Assembly (NCBI GenBank): GCA_001683735.1
Contig: LUGG01000003.1
Location: 2,542,001-2,606,000, forward strand
DNA: 64,000 nucleotides
Reading direction: 5' to 3'
Source of the DNA: Grifola frondosa
Lineage: Eukaryota > Basidiomycota > Agaricomycetes > Polyporales > Grifolaceae
The notes under the pieces are model-generated. The model did no database searches and was not told where the DNA came from. It was given only the letters and a program-made list of their open reading frames with translations. This document shows positions 35,984 through 46,941 of the stretch, piece by piece. The position numbers and the translations under genes are program-made. Within the stretch, counting starts at the first letter, position 1. The number at the start of each line of letters is the position of its first letter.

Positions 35984-38441
35984 TCAGATTGCACCCAAGC
36001 GAACATGGTCTCGCAAGCTATAGAAAGAAAAGAAAGAAAAGCTAGGTTCGACACAAGTCACATCCAACGCGTCAGAGGAGATGGGAGCCATCTCAAGTCC
36101 GTTCATAACATGGGAGCGAAACGAGAAAATGTCCCTAAGATAATTGACAGCACTACACAACACGATATATCGAAAGTAAGATAAAGCAAGCACAACATAG
36201 CCCTCACGCCACCGACTTAGGCCGCTCACCCCACGCATAAGGTCGCCGTCGAACCCTGGCTTCGAGAATGCCGGTGTCGGGGGAACGAAGGTGTCCTCCG
36301 TCAGCGCCATCGATACTGGCTGGTACACATGCGGCCCCATGCCGCTGGGCATACCGAAGGAGGACGTGCGATCCATGGCCATGGGGCTCATCCTGCCGGG
36401 GTTCCTGCGCGCCTTTGCCTTGCCGCGCCGCCTGCACATGTACAGGATTGTGGCAACAGCGAGCACGAGGATGACGAGCGCATTGAGCGCCATGATCGCG
36501 AGCATCGCGGGGAAGTAGGCCTGCAGCTTGGTGATGGTATCCGCGAGCTCGTTTGAGATCGACACGGTCGTCGACGAGCTGTCGTTCAGACTGCCGCTTG
36601 CGGCGGGAGCGGCGTTGTAGGTGATGTTGGTGTTGGCGGTGCCGCCCCTGATCTTGTGGAACTCTTGAGAGGCGACGTCGGGGTCGACGAGGGAGAGGAG
36701 CTTGATGTATGGGTTGCCCATGTTCCCTGAGGAATCGAAGTCGCCGAAATCGTAGATGGAGTACATGGAACGGAGAACGTTGTCGCCAATGAGCCAGTCA
36801 CTGTATAGTATGAATTGTTAGTTATCAACAAGTAGTGCTATTCATTGTTCATACGGACAATTCGCCGGCGCCAACAGAGACTGTTTGAGGAATAAAAGAG
36901 CCAACACAGGTCGAGCTGTCGCTCAAGCTGGCAGGAGTGACATCAAGTGGGTGAATTGGATAGACGGAACCCCTACGACGAGATATTAACGTAGGAACAC
37001 TAAATGTGGAGGTCAGACCTTACCCGAACTGGAGGGCCATGTCTACCTCCGCGCTACAAGGAACAATCCACTGGCCAAGAGCTGAACTGTATTGCGCACC
37101 GGTGATGTTACCATAAAGTGCATCACAGACGGCTTTGGGTGCGTATCTACAGGCAGTACCATTTTATCAGCTTACGTTCGTCACTCGCACAGAAGGTACA
37201 TACGTATACGAGGTGCCGCTGTCAAGCATCACAACAGCTTTGCCGGATGGCGCGCCGTTGACACTGGTAGAGAGAGGAACGGACTGGGTGCCGACGAAGA
37301 CGGCGTCCAACAGAACATTCCAGCGGGTGGGGCTACGACAGGCCAGGTAGAAAGAGCGCTGCTGTTCATCACCGCGGCATATTGAGGTTCATATTCTCCT
37401 GTAAAATGCCAAGATCAGTCTCCGCCCAATACATCTTGTATCGAACGTAGGCCGACCGATTGAGAAGAAACCTTCAACATCATCACCAGGCTCAAGGCTT
37501 CTTTGCAAAGAAAATGCGATGAAGTTTGGCTCTGACGGGTTGTCAGCAAATAAATTATACAGCAAGGCGCGGCCAGTAGATGCGCCAGTACGATTCACAA
37601 GGGCGTCGACAGTTGATAACGATGTGAAGCCGAGACCGAGAATGCCGTCAGCGCCGTAAGATAGAGCAGGGTTAGATGCCGAAGATACATCGAGGAATGC
37701 TTGAGAAGGAACGGAAATTCTGAGCGGCAGGTAAATACCAAATAGACAATTGAATTTGCACCGCTCTTCCATGCTTACCCGGCAAATTCCACAGCAGCGT
37801 ATGAAAGTGGCCATAAGCCCAACCAATCCCATACTGCGTGTAACAGACATCAGCACATAGGAAGGGGAATGAATGAGGGCCCTACAGTCATGTTCCACGT
37901 CGTTGCCTGCAAGCAATACACTAATTAGTGGAGTAGACACTGGCGTACAAAGTAGATTTACGGTGTCATTTGCGTGAGGGATGGGTGATGAAGCTCCCAT
38001 GACCCATAGGTCAGAAGAACCAGTATCCAATTGTACGGGGTATTCTTCGGTGGTGTCAATAACTTGTTCAAACGCATTCCTTAAACATACCGGTGCCGCC
38101 GATAGTTATCTGAGGTCACACTGTAAATGCCAAAGCATACGATGAATGACGATTGATGCACATACGTTGGCAATATATAACAAATCGCGTACGGTGCTTG
38201 ATATACAAGATGTCAAGGGCTGGATTTCTGCAGCACAAAACACAGCTCACCTAATATCAAGTCCGTCGCCATTGGAAGAGTTCGTGGCAGCTAGGACGGG
38301 ACGGGAGAACGATGTCTTCCCGCTTCTCCTGTGCAGTGAGGATTCGGAGTGTTTGTGATGGACTTGCGTTACCGAAATCCTCGCAGCATTTGAGACAGCG
38401 GCATAGAGACATAACACGACAGACAGTCTGAGAACTCTCAT
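35984..38441 (-). CDS. Secreted, membrane-anchored pepsin-like aspartic protease (family A1)
   Basis: A1 endopeptidase of the secretory pathway or cell surface. The start is the ATG at 38441, giving a signal peptide (MRVLRLSVVLCLYAAVSNA); longer frames upstream begin with TTG. After a basic pro-region, splicing gives IANITIGGTEEYPVQLDTGS with the first catalytic Asp (DTGSSDLW), then TWNMTYGIGWAYGHFHTLLW, YGADGILGLGFTSLSTVDAL, and the second Asp in VVMLDSGTSYTY. The C-terminal lobe ends FDWLIGDNVLRSMYSIYDFG. Beyond it are a Ser/Thr-rich spacer, a membrane helix (MLAIMALNALVILVLAVATI), a basic stop-transfer CRRRGKAKARR and a cytoplasmic tail. Frame breaks at 37329-37332 and 37778-37780 (each one base short) interrupt the reading. 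The exact end after LMRG is uncertain because a further intron may lie there. Confidence 0.87.
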
Positions 38442-39508
38442 GGCGACCGAGCCAAGACAGCGTGATGAAGACAAAAGAATGACGGGTAGAGAGAGTAGGT
38501 AGTAGGGACCGAGTGGGGTAGAGGATGGTAGCACGAACCAAACCTGGTACAGTGCGTGTTGGCGGGAAGGAGACAAGGCAACAATGATAGCCAGAACTGC
38601 TTTGATCGTGTACCTTCCCGTGGGAATTTGCGACGCCCGCAGTTCCTGCTAGTTCCTGCTCAATTTATTCTTCCTGTTCAATATTTCAGCCACTTTGTAC
38701 GATACAAAGCTGATCCTACGAGCGGCCATCTGGGACGTAATTTTGCAGGAGACGCGCGGCGATGGCGGATGATGGGCAACTTCGAGATGGACGCTCGGAT
38801 TTTTCGGTCAACGATCATTCACCCTTCACTCACATTTCGGTGGTTGACATTAATGCTGAATGTTCAACGCGATCCTTGTGTCCGTAGTATGGACCTTTTG
38901 ACTGCCAATTTTGATGCTACAATCTGCCTGGGCCAAACGGCTAAGCTTGCTTTCGCGCCTTTTTGCGCCCGGGCCGGGCTCGCTCGATCGCCACAACTGA
39001 TCATGAGGCGAGAAGGTTCGACCACCGTGCAGTGTACACCACCGTGCAGTGCACACCATACCAGAAAGCACCCAGTTGTGATTCTCGAGATCAACACTGC
39101 TCACATTCACGAATATCCTTAGTGTCGAGCGCAACATTCCTTGCTACAATGGATGGGGAGCGCACGTGGTCGCGTACTAACGCGCTCGCGATCCTGAATA
39201 GGAAGTCGGTGGCACTGAGAACTCAGATAACGGTACACTGCAGATACATGCTTCAAGCTGCTCCTTATATACTCGAAGGAGCGAGTAATTTCCTAGTTAA
39301 TCACGAGAGTCTTCGGAAAAACATAGGAATTAGGAGATTAGCTAAGTAAGGAAAAGATAAGTCTAAAAGGAGTAGTGTAGCTCTGTTGCCGACGGACGCG
39401 AACTCGTGATGGTCTTCGAGGACTCGTGACCATCCCCACCCCCGCACTATAAATGAAGTCCAAACTCAACCCACGCTTTCTGTCGCGTTCCCGCTGAGCC
39501 CTCTCGCC
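38442..39508. other. Divergent intergenic region, protease / ADHFE1
   Basis: About 1.07 kb. Open frames here begin with GTG or TTG and show no resemblance to any family. It holds a two-copy 17-bp direct repeat (39021-39054) and should include both promoters. Nothing else is supported. Confidence 0.45.
39021..39054. repeat. Two-copy 17-bp direct repeat
   Basis: accaccgtgcagtgtac is followed immediately by accaccgtgcagtgcac, with one mismatch. It lies about 460 nt upstream of the ADHFE1 start. Each unit contains the near-palindrome gtgcagtg(t/c)ac. Confidence 0.8.
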
Positions 39509-41600
39509 ATGTCGTCCGCCGTTGCCTCCAGGAACGCGATTCGTCGTCTTATCTATGCAGCACAACATACCGCATGCCCTTGTCATGGCTGCCGTACAGG
39601 AGGTGCTCATAGCCCGCTCGCGGCTCTGAACCAGATGAGAAAGTTCGCAACCCCCGTGGAGGCACTTCCTGTTGAGAAGGAGTATGCATTCGAAGTGCGT
39701 AACAAATACATTATAGTGCACAGTCGGAGATATCGATCGTGCTATACCATGTAGGTTGCTGCAGCCAACCTGAGGTTTGGTGAGGGCGTAACGCGAGAAG
39801 TCGGAATGGACTTCAAGAACATGAAAGCGCGGAAGGTAGGAGTGTGCTTTTGACCGATTCTAACTTCGCGTTCCTCACATGGAACCAGGTTGCTGTCTTC
39901 ACCGATCCGAATATCATTCAGCTGCCCCAGCGAAAATGGTGTGTCATGTCACATAATATTCACAATCATCCACTTACACCAAATTATAAGGCAATAGCAT
40001 CTCTTGAATCACAAACTGACTTGCCTTTCGAAGTCTACGACCGCGTCGTCGCTGAGCCCACCGAGGCCAGTTTCCGAGATGCGATTGCATGGGCAAGAGA
40101 ACATGACTGCAGCCACTTTCTTGCGCAAGTATTTGACACAGTTTGCTAATTGCAGTTGTCTGACTGTCAGTACTTTTTAGCGTTGGTGGAGGTAGCGTGA
40201 TGGATACAGCGAAGGCCGCTAATCTGTAGGTTCTGGCATGTTGCGTAACTTGCACGGCTCACAGACTTTACCCGATAGCTTCACTGTATACCGGGATGCC
40301 GACCTCTTTGATTTCATTAACGCTCCTATTGGCAAAGGGCTACCTATCACGGAGAAGCTTAGACCTCTGATTGCTGGTACACGTTCTACCCCGATCCGTG
40401 CCACTGCTGCTCATTGCCCTTAATATATTTTCAGTACCTACAACCGCTGGAACTGGTTCCGAGACTACTGGCACTGCTATCCTGGACATCACATCTATGT
40501 CATTCAAGACCGGTATTGCAAGCCGGGCGATGAAGCCCATGCTCGGTATTGTAGACACGTTAAATACACGCACTTGTTCGCGAGGTAGGCGTGTTTACCA
40601 TGGAAAGATTGTCCTATCGTTGACGAAAATTTCTCAGAGTTGCACATCAGTTCGGGGCTGGATGTCCTTTTCCACAGTCTAGAAAGTTATACTGCTATTC
40701 CGTAAGTATTTGACTGCCAGGCACGGTACCATGATACTGGAAGTTGACTCTCATCATAGGTATAATGAACGTATTCCTCGTCCGTCCAACCCCATCTTGC
40801 GACCGGCTTACCAAGGGAGCAACCCCGTTGCGGACATCTTCTCTATGTGGGCACTGCATACCACAGTCAAACATTTACCGCGCATCGCCAAGAATTTGAA
40901 CGACTATGAATCCATGAATCAGATGATGTGAATCACTCTGAGCCCTTGCCGTGAAGCACAGCTGATTTCTATCAACAGGCTGGCTGCCTCATTCGCTGGT
41001 ATTGGGTTTGGCAATGCTGGTGTACACTTGTGTCACGGAATCAGCTATCCCGTAAGGGACCCTTTAGCAAGAAACATGCGGTAGAGACTGATTGTACTCC
41101 CTGCAGATTTCCGGTTTGAATAAGAAAGGACCGAAATACAAGTATGCTGGCTACAATGTCGACCATCCTATCATCCCCCACGGTATCACGTAAGATCTCC
41201 ACTTAATGTTGAAGGCAGTTTCTTACACTGCTCTGTTACTAGTGTCGCCCTCTCCGCACCAGCTGTCTTCCAGTTCACCGCACCTTCTTCTCCTGAGCGC
41301 CATCGAGAGGTCCTCGCCATTTTCCGCGGCACCACTATCACCGACCCCTCCATCTCTGCGATCCCGGATAATGCGATAGGTGCACATCTCTTCGAGGCCA
41401 TTGCGCGGTTCCTCGACAATCTCGGCGTCCCACGTGGACTCAAGGCTGTTGGCTATACAAGTGCTGACGTGAGCAATTTGGTTGAGGGGACGATACCGCA
41501 GAGGCGGGTGCTCGACCTCGCCCCCGGCATCGGGGATGTCGCTGGTGCTGACGGCAGGGAGTATCTGACGAAGATCATTGAAAATTCGCTGGAATATTAG
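39509..41600 (+). CDS. ADHFE1: Hydroxyacid-oxoacid transhydrogenase (iron-containing alcohol dehydrogenase)
   Basis: Mitochondrial group III iron-dependent dehydrogenase that couples oxidation of 4-hydroxybutyrate or similar hydroxyacids to reduction of 2-oxoglutarate. The N-terminus [20 protein letters not shown] is a basic presequence, then [56 protein letters not shown] (nucleotide loop), [53 protein letters not shown] and [19 protein letters not shown] (metal His residues), ending [10 protein letters not shown]. The intron at 40125-40180 uses a GC donor (gcaagt). No frame break was required. It is followed on the same strand by HIS6 after 157 bases. Its products and those of L2HGDH (45204) meet at 2-hydroxyglutarate. 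Confidence 0.93.
40125..40180 (+). other. GC-AG intron in ADHFE1
   Basis: The exon ends ...CACTTTCTTGC, followed by gcaagtattt and ending ...actttttag. This phase alone yields FLAVGGGSV. The nearby GT (gtattt) gives the wrong phase. Confidence 0.75.
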
Positions 41601-41757
41601 TTGGAAGAGGAATTTATAAGCCTGCTGCAGTACATGTACTACTATCCACAATGTATTTCTGCCAAGTTCGAATTGAATATTGGATGCTACATTCGGACGC
41701 GTGACTCGATTCACGATCGACGCGTTGACGACGCGAACTCGCTGAGATTGGCAGATC

Positions 41758-43038
41758 ATGGACCTGTCGTCTGCCACGCGCTCCAGAACGCTGTTTCGAC
41801 CATGTATCGACCTCCACAACGGCGAAGTAAAACAAATTGTCGGAGGGACACTTTCAGATAGTGACCCGAGTAATCTGAAAACAAACTTTGTCGCGAGGTC
41901 CGCCCTGTCGCGTTTCCACCGATGAGTGCTAATTTCTGTTCAGCAATTCGTCGGCGTACTATGCCGAGCTGTACAAAAATCACGGGCTTGAGGGGGGCCA
42001 TGTCATAAAGCTCGGAAATGGTAACGACCAGGCGGCGAAGACCGCGTTGTCTGCATGGAGAGGTGCGCGTTATGGCTATTCTCACCGACGAGCCTCTCCT
42101 AACTCGGACTGTTTCAGGTCACTTGCAGATTGGAGGAGGAATCACGGATGATAACTGTCTTGAGTGGATTGATGCGGGGGCTAGCAAGGTGCATTCTGCT
42201 CTCCCTCTGTTATGCAGCCGACTTATTTGAATTCACTCCGCTCTAGGTGATCGTAACATCATACCTCTTTCCGAATGCAAAGTTCTCTCTGGAGCGACTG
42301 CAGAGAATATCCTCCCTGGTCGGTAAAGAAAGGGTCGTCGTAGACGTTAGGTGAGATATTATTTTGCTGCTTTCATTATATACGGCTCAAATTGGCATTA
42401 GTTGTCGGCGGAGAGCGGATAAATGGCTGGTGGCGATGAATAAATGGCAGACGATCACAGACATGGAGGTCTGTCAAGGTAATCCACTTGCGCATGAGTT
42501 TCTTCATCCCTCTGAAAGTGGGGAATTTCTTAGAAACACTGGATGTGCTTTCAGAGTATTGTAGGTATGCCCTCTCTCGACTCCGGATGTTTGCTGCTTT
42601 GCTAAATCCATTATTTTCAGCGAATTCCTGATACATGCTGCCGACGTTGAGGGTCTTTGCCAAGGAATCGACGAAGAGCTCGTGGCAAGTGAGTGTGCAG
42701 GTCGTATTTTTCCCGACTTACTGAATTATTTTGAAAGAACTTGGGCAGTGGGTAACAATCCCAACAACGTATGCAGGCGGGGCCAAGAGTTCGTTCTTTT
42801 GTATATATTTGCTGGACAAATGTCTTATCTCTGCTAGGCGTCACGGACCTCGCACTCGTCGACAGGCTGTCTGGAGGAAAAGTCGACCTGACCTTTGGAA
42901 GGTGAGAATACCGCTGTGATATTTCCCTTCGTGCTGAAATGATTTTTGCCTAGTTCGCTGGATATTTTCGGAGGAACACTCGTCAAATTGGAAGATCTCG
43001 TGAGATACAACATCGACGCGTTGAGGCAGAACAACTAG
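41758..43038 (+). CDS. HIS6: ProFAR isomerase, histidine biosynthesis (HisA)
   Basis: (Beta/alpha)8-barrel Amadori isomerase, 1-(5-phosphoribosyl)-5-[(5-phosphoribosylamino)methylideneamino]imidazole-4-carboxamide isomerase, fourth step of histidine synthesis. Spliced start [20 protein letters not shown] with the catalytic Asp in [19 protein letters not shown]. Then [40 protein letters not shown] (phosphate loop), [40 protein letters not shown] (second catalytic Asp), [12 protein letters not shown] and [20 protein letters not shown]. Length about 270 residues, as in yeast. The eukaryotic-type sequence has eight short introns. No frame break. The ATG at 41758 gives a short extension before the conserved barrel start and is the first in frame. 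Confidence 0.94.
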
Positions 43039-43195
43039 GACCGCTTGGATTTCCATGAATTGATCTTCATCTATCATGATACGGTGGTGAGGCAAGAATC
43101 TTCGGGTGGAGAGTAGTTATAACACAAACGCGGCTAATTTCAACTTGCTGTAGCAATAATAGTACAGGATATCTACCTTGTGACATTTCAAAGAT

Positions 43196-44208
43196 TCACC
43201 ACTTCAGAAAATCAGCGACCAGTTTCATGTATTTCTCCCTCTCCTCCCAGTGCGGCATATGGCTGCCTTCCGCAAACGTATACCATTTGACCTGCGGGAT
43301 CGATTTGAAGAATGGAACCACCGTGCTGTCCTGCGCCTCGTCGTATGCTCCGTTGAGGAGAAGCGTGGGCACGTTAATCTTATGTATCTCATCGAGAATG
43401 CTCCAATCCTTCAATGAGCCAATAACGTGGAACTCGGAGGGGCCATTCCTGCGCTGTTATGAGACTACAATCCTGCACTTGAAGATTAAATCATACATTG
43501 TGAGATAGACAGTTGGGTCTTTCTCCATCCATTCGAACGTGGCTGATACCTCTGAGGGCATCGGATGCACCCTACACAGATATCGCGCGTAGAATACCCC
43601 AATCGCCTCTTTGTACTCTTGCGAGTCAGTCGTTCCGGCAGTTTCGTGCTTCATCAAGGTATCCTTCCGGTCATATTAGCATGCGACCTGAATGGAATCA
43701 AAATCTGACCCACCTGCGTCTCCCTGGGGAGCTCGGCAAGCAGCTTGTTCGCAGCCTCCAGCCACAGCTTCATATCCGCAGGGCTGTCTGAGATCACGAG
43801 ACGCCTCAAGCCCGTCGGCTGCCGCGCAGCATGGCGCGCGCCAAGCATCCCACCCCACGAGTGCCCCAACAGTGCGTAGTTGTCACGGATGCCCAATGCC
43901 GAGAGGAGGTTGTCGAGCTCGTCGAGAAAGAGCTGCTCCGTCCAGAACGCAGTGTCGCCCCTTTTCTCCGGGAGGTGCGTGGAGTTCCCGTTCCCGAGCT
44001 GGTCGTACAATACGACGGAGATGGAATGCGATGCAGCGAGATCGACGAGGGAGAGGATGTAGTGGTGCGTCGAGCCGGGGCCCCCGTGCAGGCCGACCAG
44101 CGGAGTGCCCGACTTCAGATCGCCGAAGATCTTGTACCAGGTCTTGCAGGCTTTCCCCGCCGCGGGGACGTTGAAGTCGACAAATCCCTCGGATGTGGGA
44201 GTCATCAT
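43196..44208 (-). CDS. Alpha/beta hydrolase, proline iminopeptidase-like (S33)
   Basis: Predicted peptidase or amidase of the prolyl aminopeptidase family. The start MMTPTSEGFVDFNVPAAGKA is the first ATG; the frame upstream opens with TTG. The oxyanion hole is in PLVGLHGGPGSTHHYILS, the strand SISVVLYDQLGNGNST precedes the nucleophile elbow YALLGHSWGGMLGARHAA (Ser in GHSWGG). The cap region runs through MKHETAGTTDSQEYKEAIGV and AISATFEWM-like residues. The catalytic Asp is in PTLLLNGAYDEAQDS and the His in FAEGSHMPHWEEREKY. Three exons; the third joins at NGPSEFHVIGSLKDWSILDE. About 300 residues, normal. Substrate cannot be told; fungal members include L-amino acid amidases and prolyl iminopeptidases. 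Confidence 0.88.
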
Positions 44209-44522
44209 GCTGGTCAATGGTGATTTAGTGCATTAGCTATAGATTTATCATTTATATCCTCCATATGGACTTGATAACGCCAGGTGTGTTCATCAAATTC
44301 CCAAGGCCCTGTTTATGTTAGTACAAGTGCCTCGTGACGAGAATAGGGTGATCTCTTGCAATTGACTGTGCACACGGTGAGACAGGTGTGTGTTCCCCGA
44401 GCTCACAAGCAATATTGTGGCTGGCTTGCGAGTCTAGTGCTGTGGCGCAAAGACTAATAGCTTGATTACGTAAGGAAACCTCCAGACTCGTAGGAGCTCC
44501 TCACTCAGAATCTCAGCCAACC
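44209..44522. promoter_or_regulatory. Divergent intergenic region S33 peptidase / NDUFA12
   Basis: 314 bases with the two promoters. No TATA box or other feature recognised. Confidence 0.4.
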
Positions 44523-45170
44523 ATGGTTTCACTACAACGGTATATCCGCTCTATCCGGCGCATTGGTATCAAGGAATGGTGGCATCAGATGCAGTACATT
44601 GGTGATGTGAAGTCCGGGCGGTTTGTGGGCAAGGATCAGTGCGTTTCGCCTCGAGTTGGATAGCCATTACAATACATGTTCACCTGTTGTACTTTGTCAG
44701 GTTTGGCAACCGCTACTTCGAGAACTTGAACCCGGAGGAGGAAGTACCGGGTAAGTGCCTGTTGTTGTGTTACAGGACCGTGCACCCTTGATAGCAGTCG
44801 TTCAGGACGTCACCGATGGGTGGATTTCGCCCAGGTGGGTCCGTGCAGTGCTCTTGCGCCTGAGCTCTATCGATATGATGTTATGGGATCGCATAGCATG
44901 ATTTCAACGCCACGCAAGTGCCTGCGGAATGGCATTCGTGGATTTCCCACATTCGCAAGGACCCGCCCCCGGAGGACAACGTCATGCAGAACCTCTCTCC
45001 TCCCTGGAAGGGGGTAAGTGCACCCATCATTTTCATTCCCGATGTCGAGTCTAACCTCCCCGTAGCCTTGGATCGAGAACCTGACTGGCACTAGGGGTGC
45101 ATACAAACCGTACAACACGACTGTTGCGAAGTATGAAGCATGGCAGCCGAAGGTTGCCTCTCGGGGATGA
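44523..45170 (+). CDS. NDUFA12: Mitochondrial complex I accessory subunit NDUFA12 (B17.2)
   Basis: Matrix-arm accessory subunit of NADH:ubiquinone oxidoreductase. Spliced from five exons: MVSLQRYIRSIRRIGIKEWW, HQMQYIGDVKSGRFVGKDQF, GNRYFENLNPEEEVPGRHRW, VDFAQHDFNATQVPAEWHSW, ISHIRKDPPPEDN, then SPPWKGPWIENLTGTRGAYK and PYNTTVAKYEAWQPKVASRG. The GRHRWV(D/E) and P(A/P)EWHSW(I/L) motifs are family hallmarks. About 140 residues. Its stop lies only 33 bases from the convergent stop of L2HGDH, so the two 3'UTRs must overlap. Confidence 0.94.
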
Positions 45171-45203
45171 TTTTGAGGTGCATTGTTGGTATTGTACACT
45201 TAT

Positions 45204-46775
45204 TCACTCTACATGGCCCTCTTTGCACAACATATCGTCCACAACCATCTCTGCTATGGCAAGGCTTGAAGTCAGCCCCGGACTTTCGATGCCCAACAGA
45301 CTGATCATCGGCCCTCCTCCATTCGTCCGATTCTTTTGAAGCCCGCGAATGGTGTCCGCATAATCCGTTCGGAACACGAAGTCTTGGAAGCCACCCCCTG
45401 GCGGGACCAACTTTGGCCTGACTCCGCAATAGTCGGGTTGTAAGCCTTCCAGCGTGATGTCCGGCAGATATTCCTTCACGGCTTCATACATCAACTCTAT
45501 CCTCGAATCATCTGGGATGAGGTGCCTCTGCCAGAAATCAGGATCTCGACTTTCATCTGCATTTTCGTCTGGTGGACTAAGCCACTCAAGGTCTGGCCCG
45601 AATCTGACTTTCCCTTGCAAGTCGAGTGTTAGGTGCGTGCCCAATGAGTGGAAGGCATGGCTATCTTTCCCAACGGCGGGACACGGGTATATTAAGTGGG
45701 ACACGCTTCGTGTCGCGGCCCCCCGATACGACGCGTAGGACCCGCGGGCGTAATACATGGGTATGCGAGACTGCTTGGGTAGCAGTGAGTTGAGAATCAG
45801 GTTCGCGGAAAGCCCAGCACAGTTTATTAGGGTCCTGGCCAGGAGGGCATCTCCTTCCTCTGTGTCGCCAGTGACAGTCTGCACCACCCACCCAGGCTCA
45901 TCGGTGTGGGGGTCGACACGGACGACGCGGGTCGAGTAAACGAGCTCGCCCCCGTCAGTTTCCAGGATGTCCTTCTCCAAGCTCTCCATAAATGAATGCG
46001 AGTCCAAAATGCCCGTCTCAGGGCTCCATAAAGCGGCCACTATGCCCTTGCACAGACCTGGCTCTAACTGTCGAGCGTCGTCGCCGCTGATGAGCTCAGT
46101 GGGTAAGACGGGTATTTTGCGGTCACCAGGAGACGAGTGGCCGGGCCATTCGAGCTTCTTGGCCTTTGCGTGCAAGGCCTCGATGTAAGACCTCTGCTGT
46201 TCGCGCGCGACGACCAGCTTGCCAGTCTTCTTGTGAGGGACGTTGTATTTGCTACAGCGGTCATACATGAGGGTTCTGCCACGCAGGCATAGTCGCGTCT
46301 TCAACGAGTCTGGTGGATAGTACAGGCCTAGGATCGATCGGGGCGATGGTGAGAAGATTTAAGACTAGATGGGTAACGCGATGCACCTGCATGTATGACC
46401 TCGGAGTTTCGAGAACTGATATAATGAAAAGATGGTCAACAAGGGAATACTTGAACACTGGCGTAGAACGTACCTGGTCTCTTCTCCTGCTCTGTCATGC
46501 CTCTCAACGAGAATAGTTGATTTGGTCGGGAAACGCTCCGCCAGCCGCTGGGCAACAGCGAGGCCGATAACACCTGATGCAACAGAATTAGAATCATTCT
46601 TTTTTGCGGTAAGGAAACGGTGCTCACCTCCGCCAACTACTAGGTAATCAACAGCATACTCCGGGTTCTGAAGCAGTGGCGTAAGCGTAACTCTGGTAAT
46701 TCCAGCGGACGCTCTTGCCTTGAATTTAAACCTGCCGCTACTGTTGAGAGCCGCGGTAAGGCCTCTTACTTGCAT
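45204..46775 (-). CDS. L2HGDH: L-2-hydroxyglutarate dehydrogenase, mitochondrial
   Basis: FAD-dependent enzyme oxidising L-2-hydroxyglutarate to 2-oxoglutarate, a metabolite-repair reaction. The N-terminus is a basic presequence (MQVRGLTAALNSSGRFKFKA), followed by the dinucleotide motif VDYLVVGGGVIGLAVAQRLA split by an intron, then TILVERHDRAGEETRSRNSE and VIHAGLYYPPDSLKTRLCLR, the family signature. Later come ETGILDSHSFMESLEKDI, LINCAGLSANLILNSL, IPMYYARGSYASYRG, LGTHLTLDLQGKVRFGPDLE and DYCGVRPKLVPPGGGFQDFV, ending IESPGLTSSLAIAEMV. About 450 residues. A 366-codon terminal exon has no break. The start ATG at 46775 lies 166 bases from the divergent CNS1 start. Confidence 0.93.
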
Positions 46776-46941
46776 GAAAGAAGCAGGCGGTGGCGAACGA
46801 GGTTCACGACACAGAGAGCTCAGAAAACTAGTGCAAGAAGACTCATACAGTCACATGTCGTCATACAAGTCGATCAGCTCTAGCGCCCAAAACAACATCA
46901 TCTTGCCCCCGAGCTACGTTTTATCCTCCGACTCTCACAAT

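Noticed and set aside
39010..39025. tRNA-like ggttcga
   Set aside because: No acceptor stem, D-arm or anticodon arm can be built around it.
38556..39122. 188-codon plus-strand frame in the protease/ADHFE1 gap
   Set aside because: It begins with GTG, has no family resemblance and crosses the tandem repeat.
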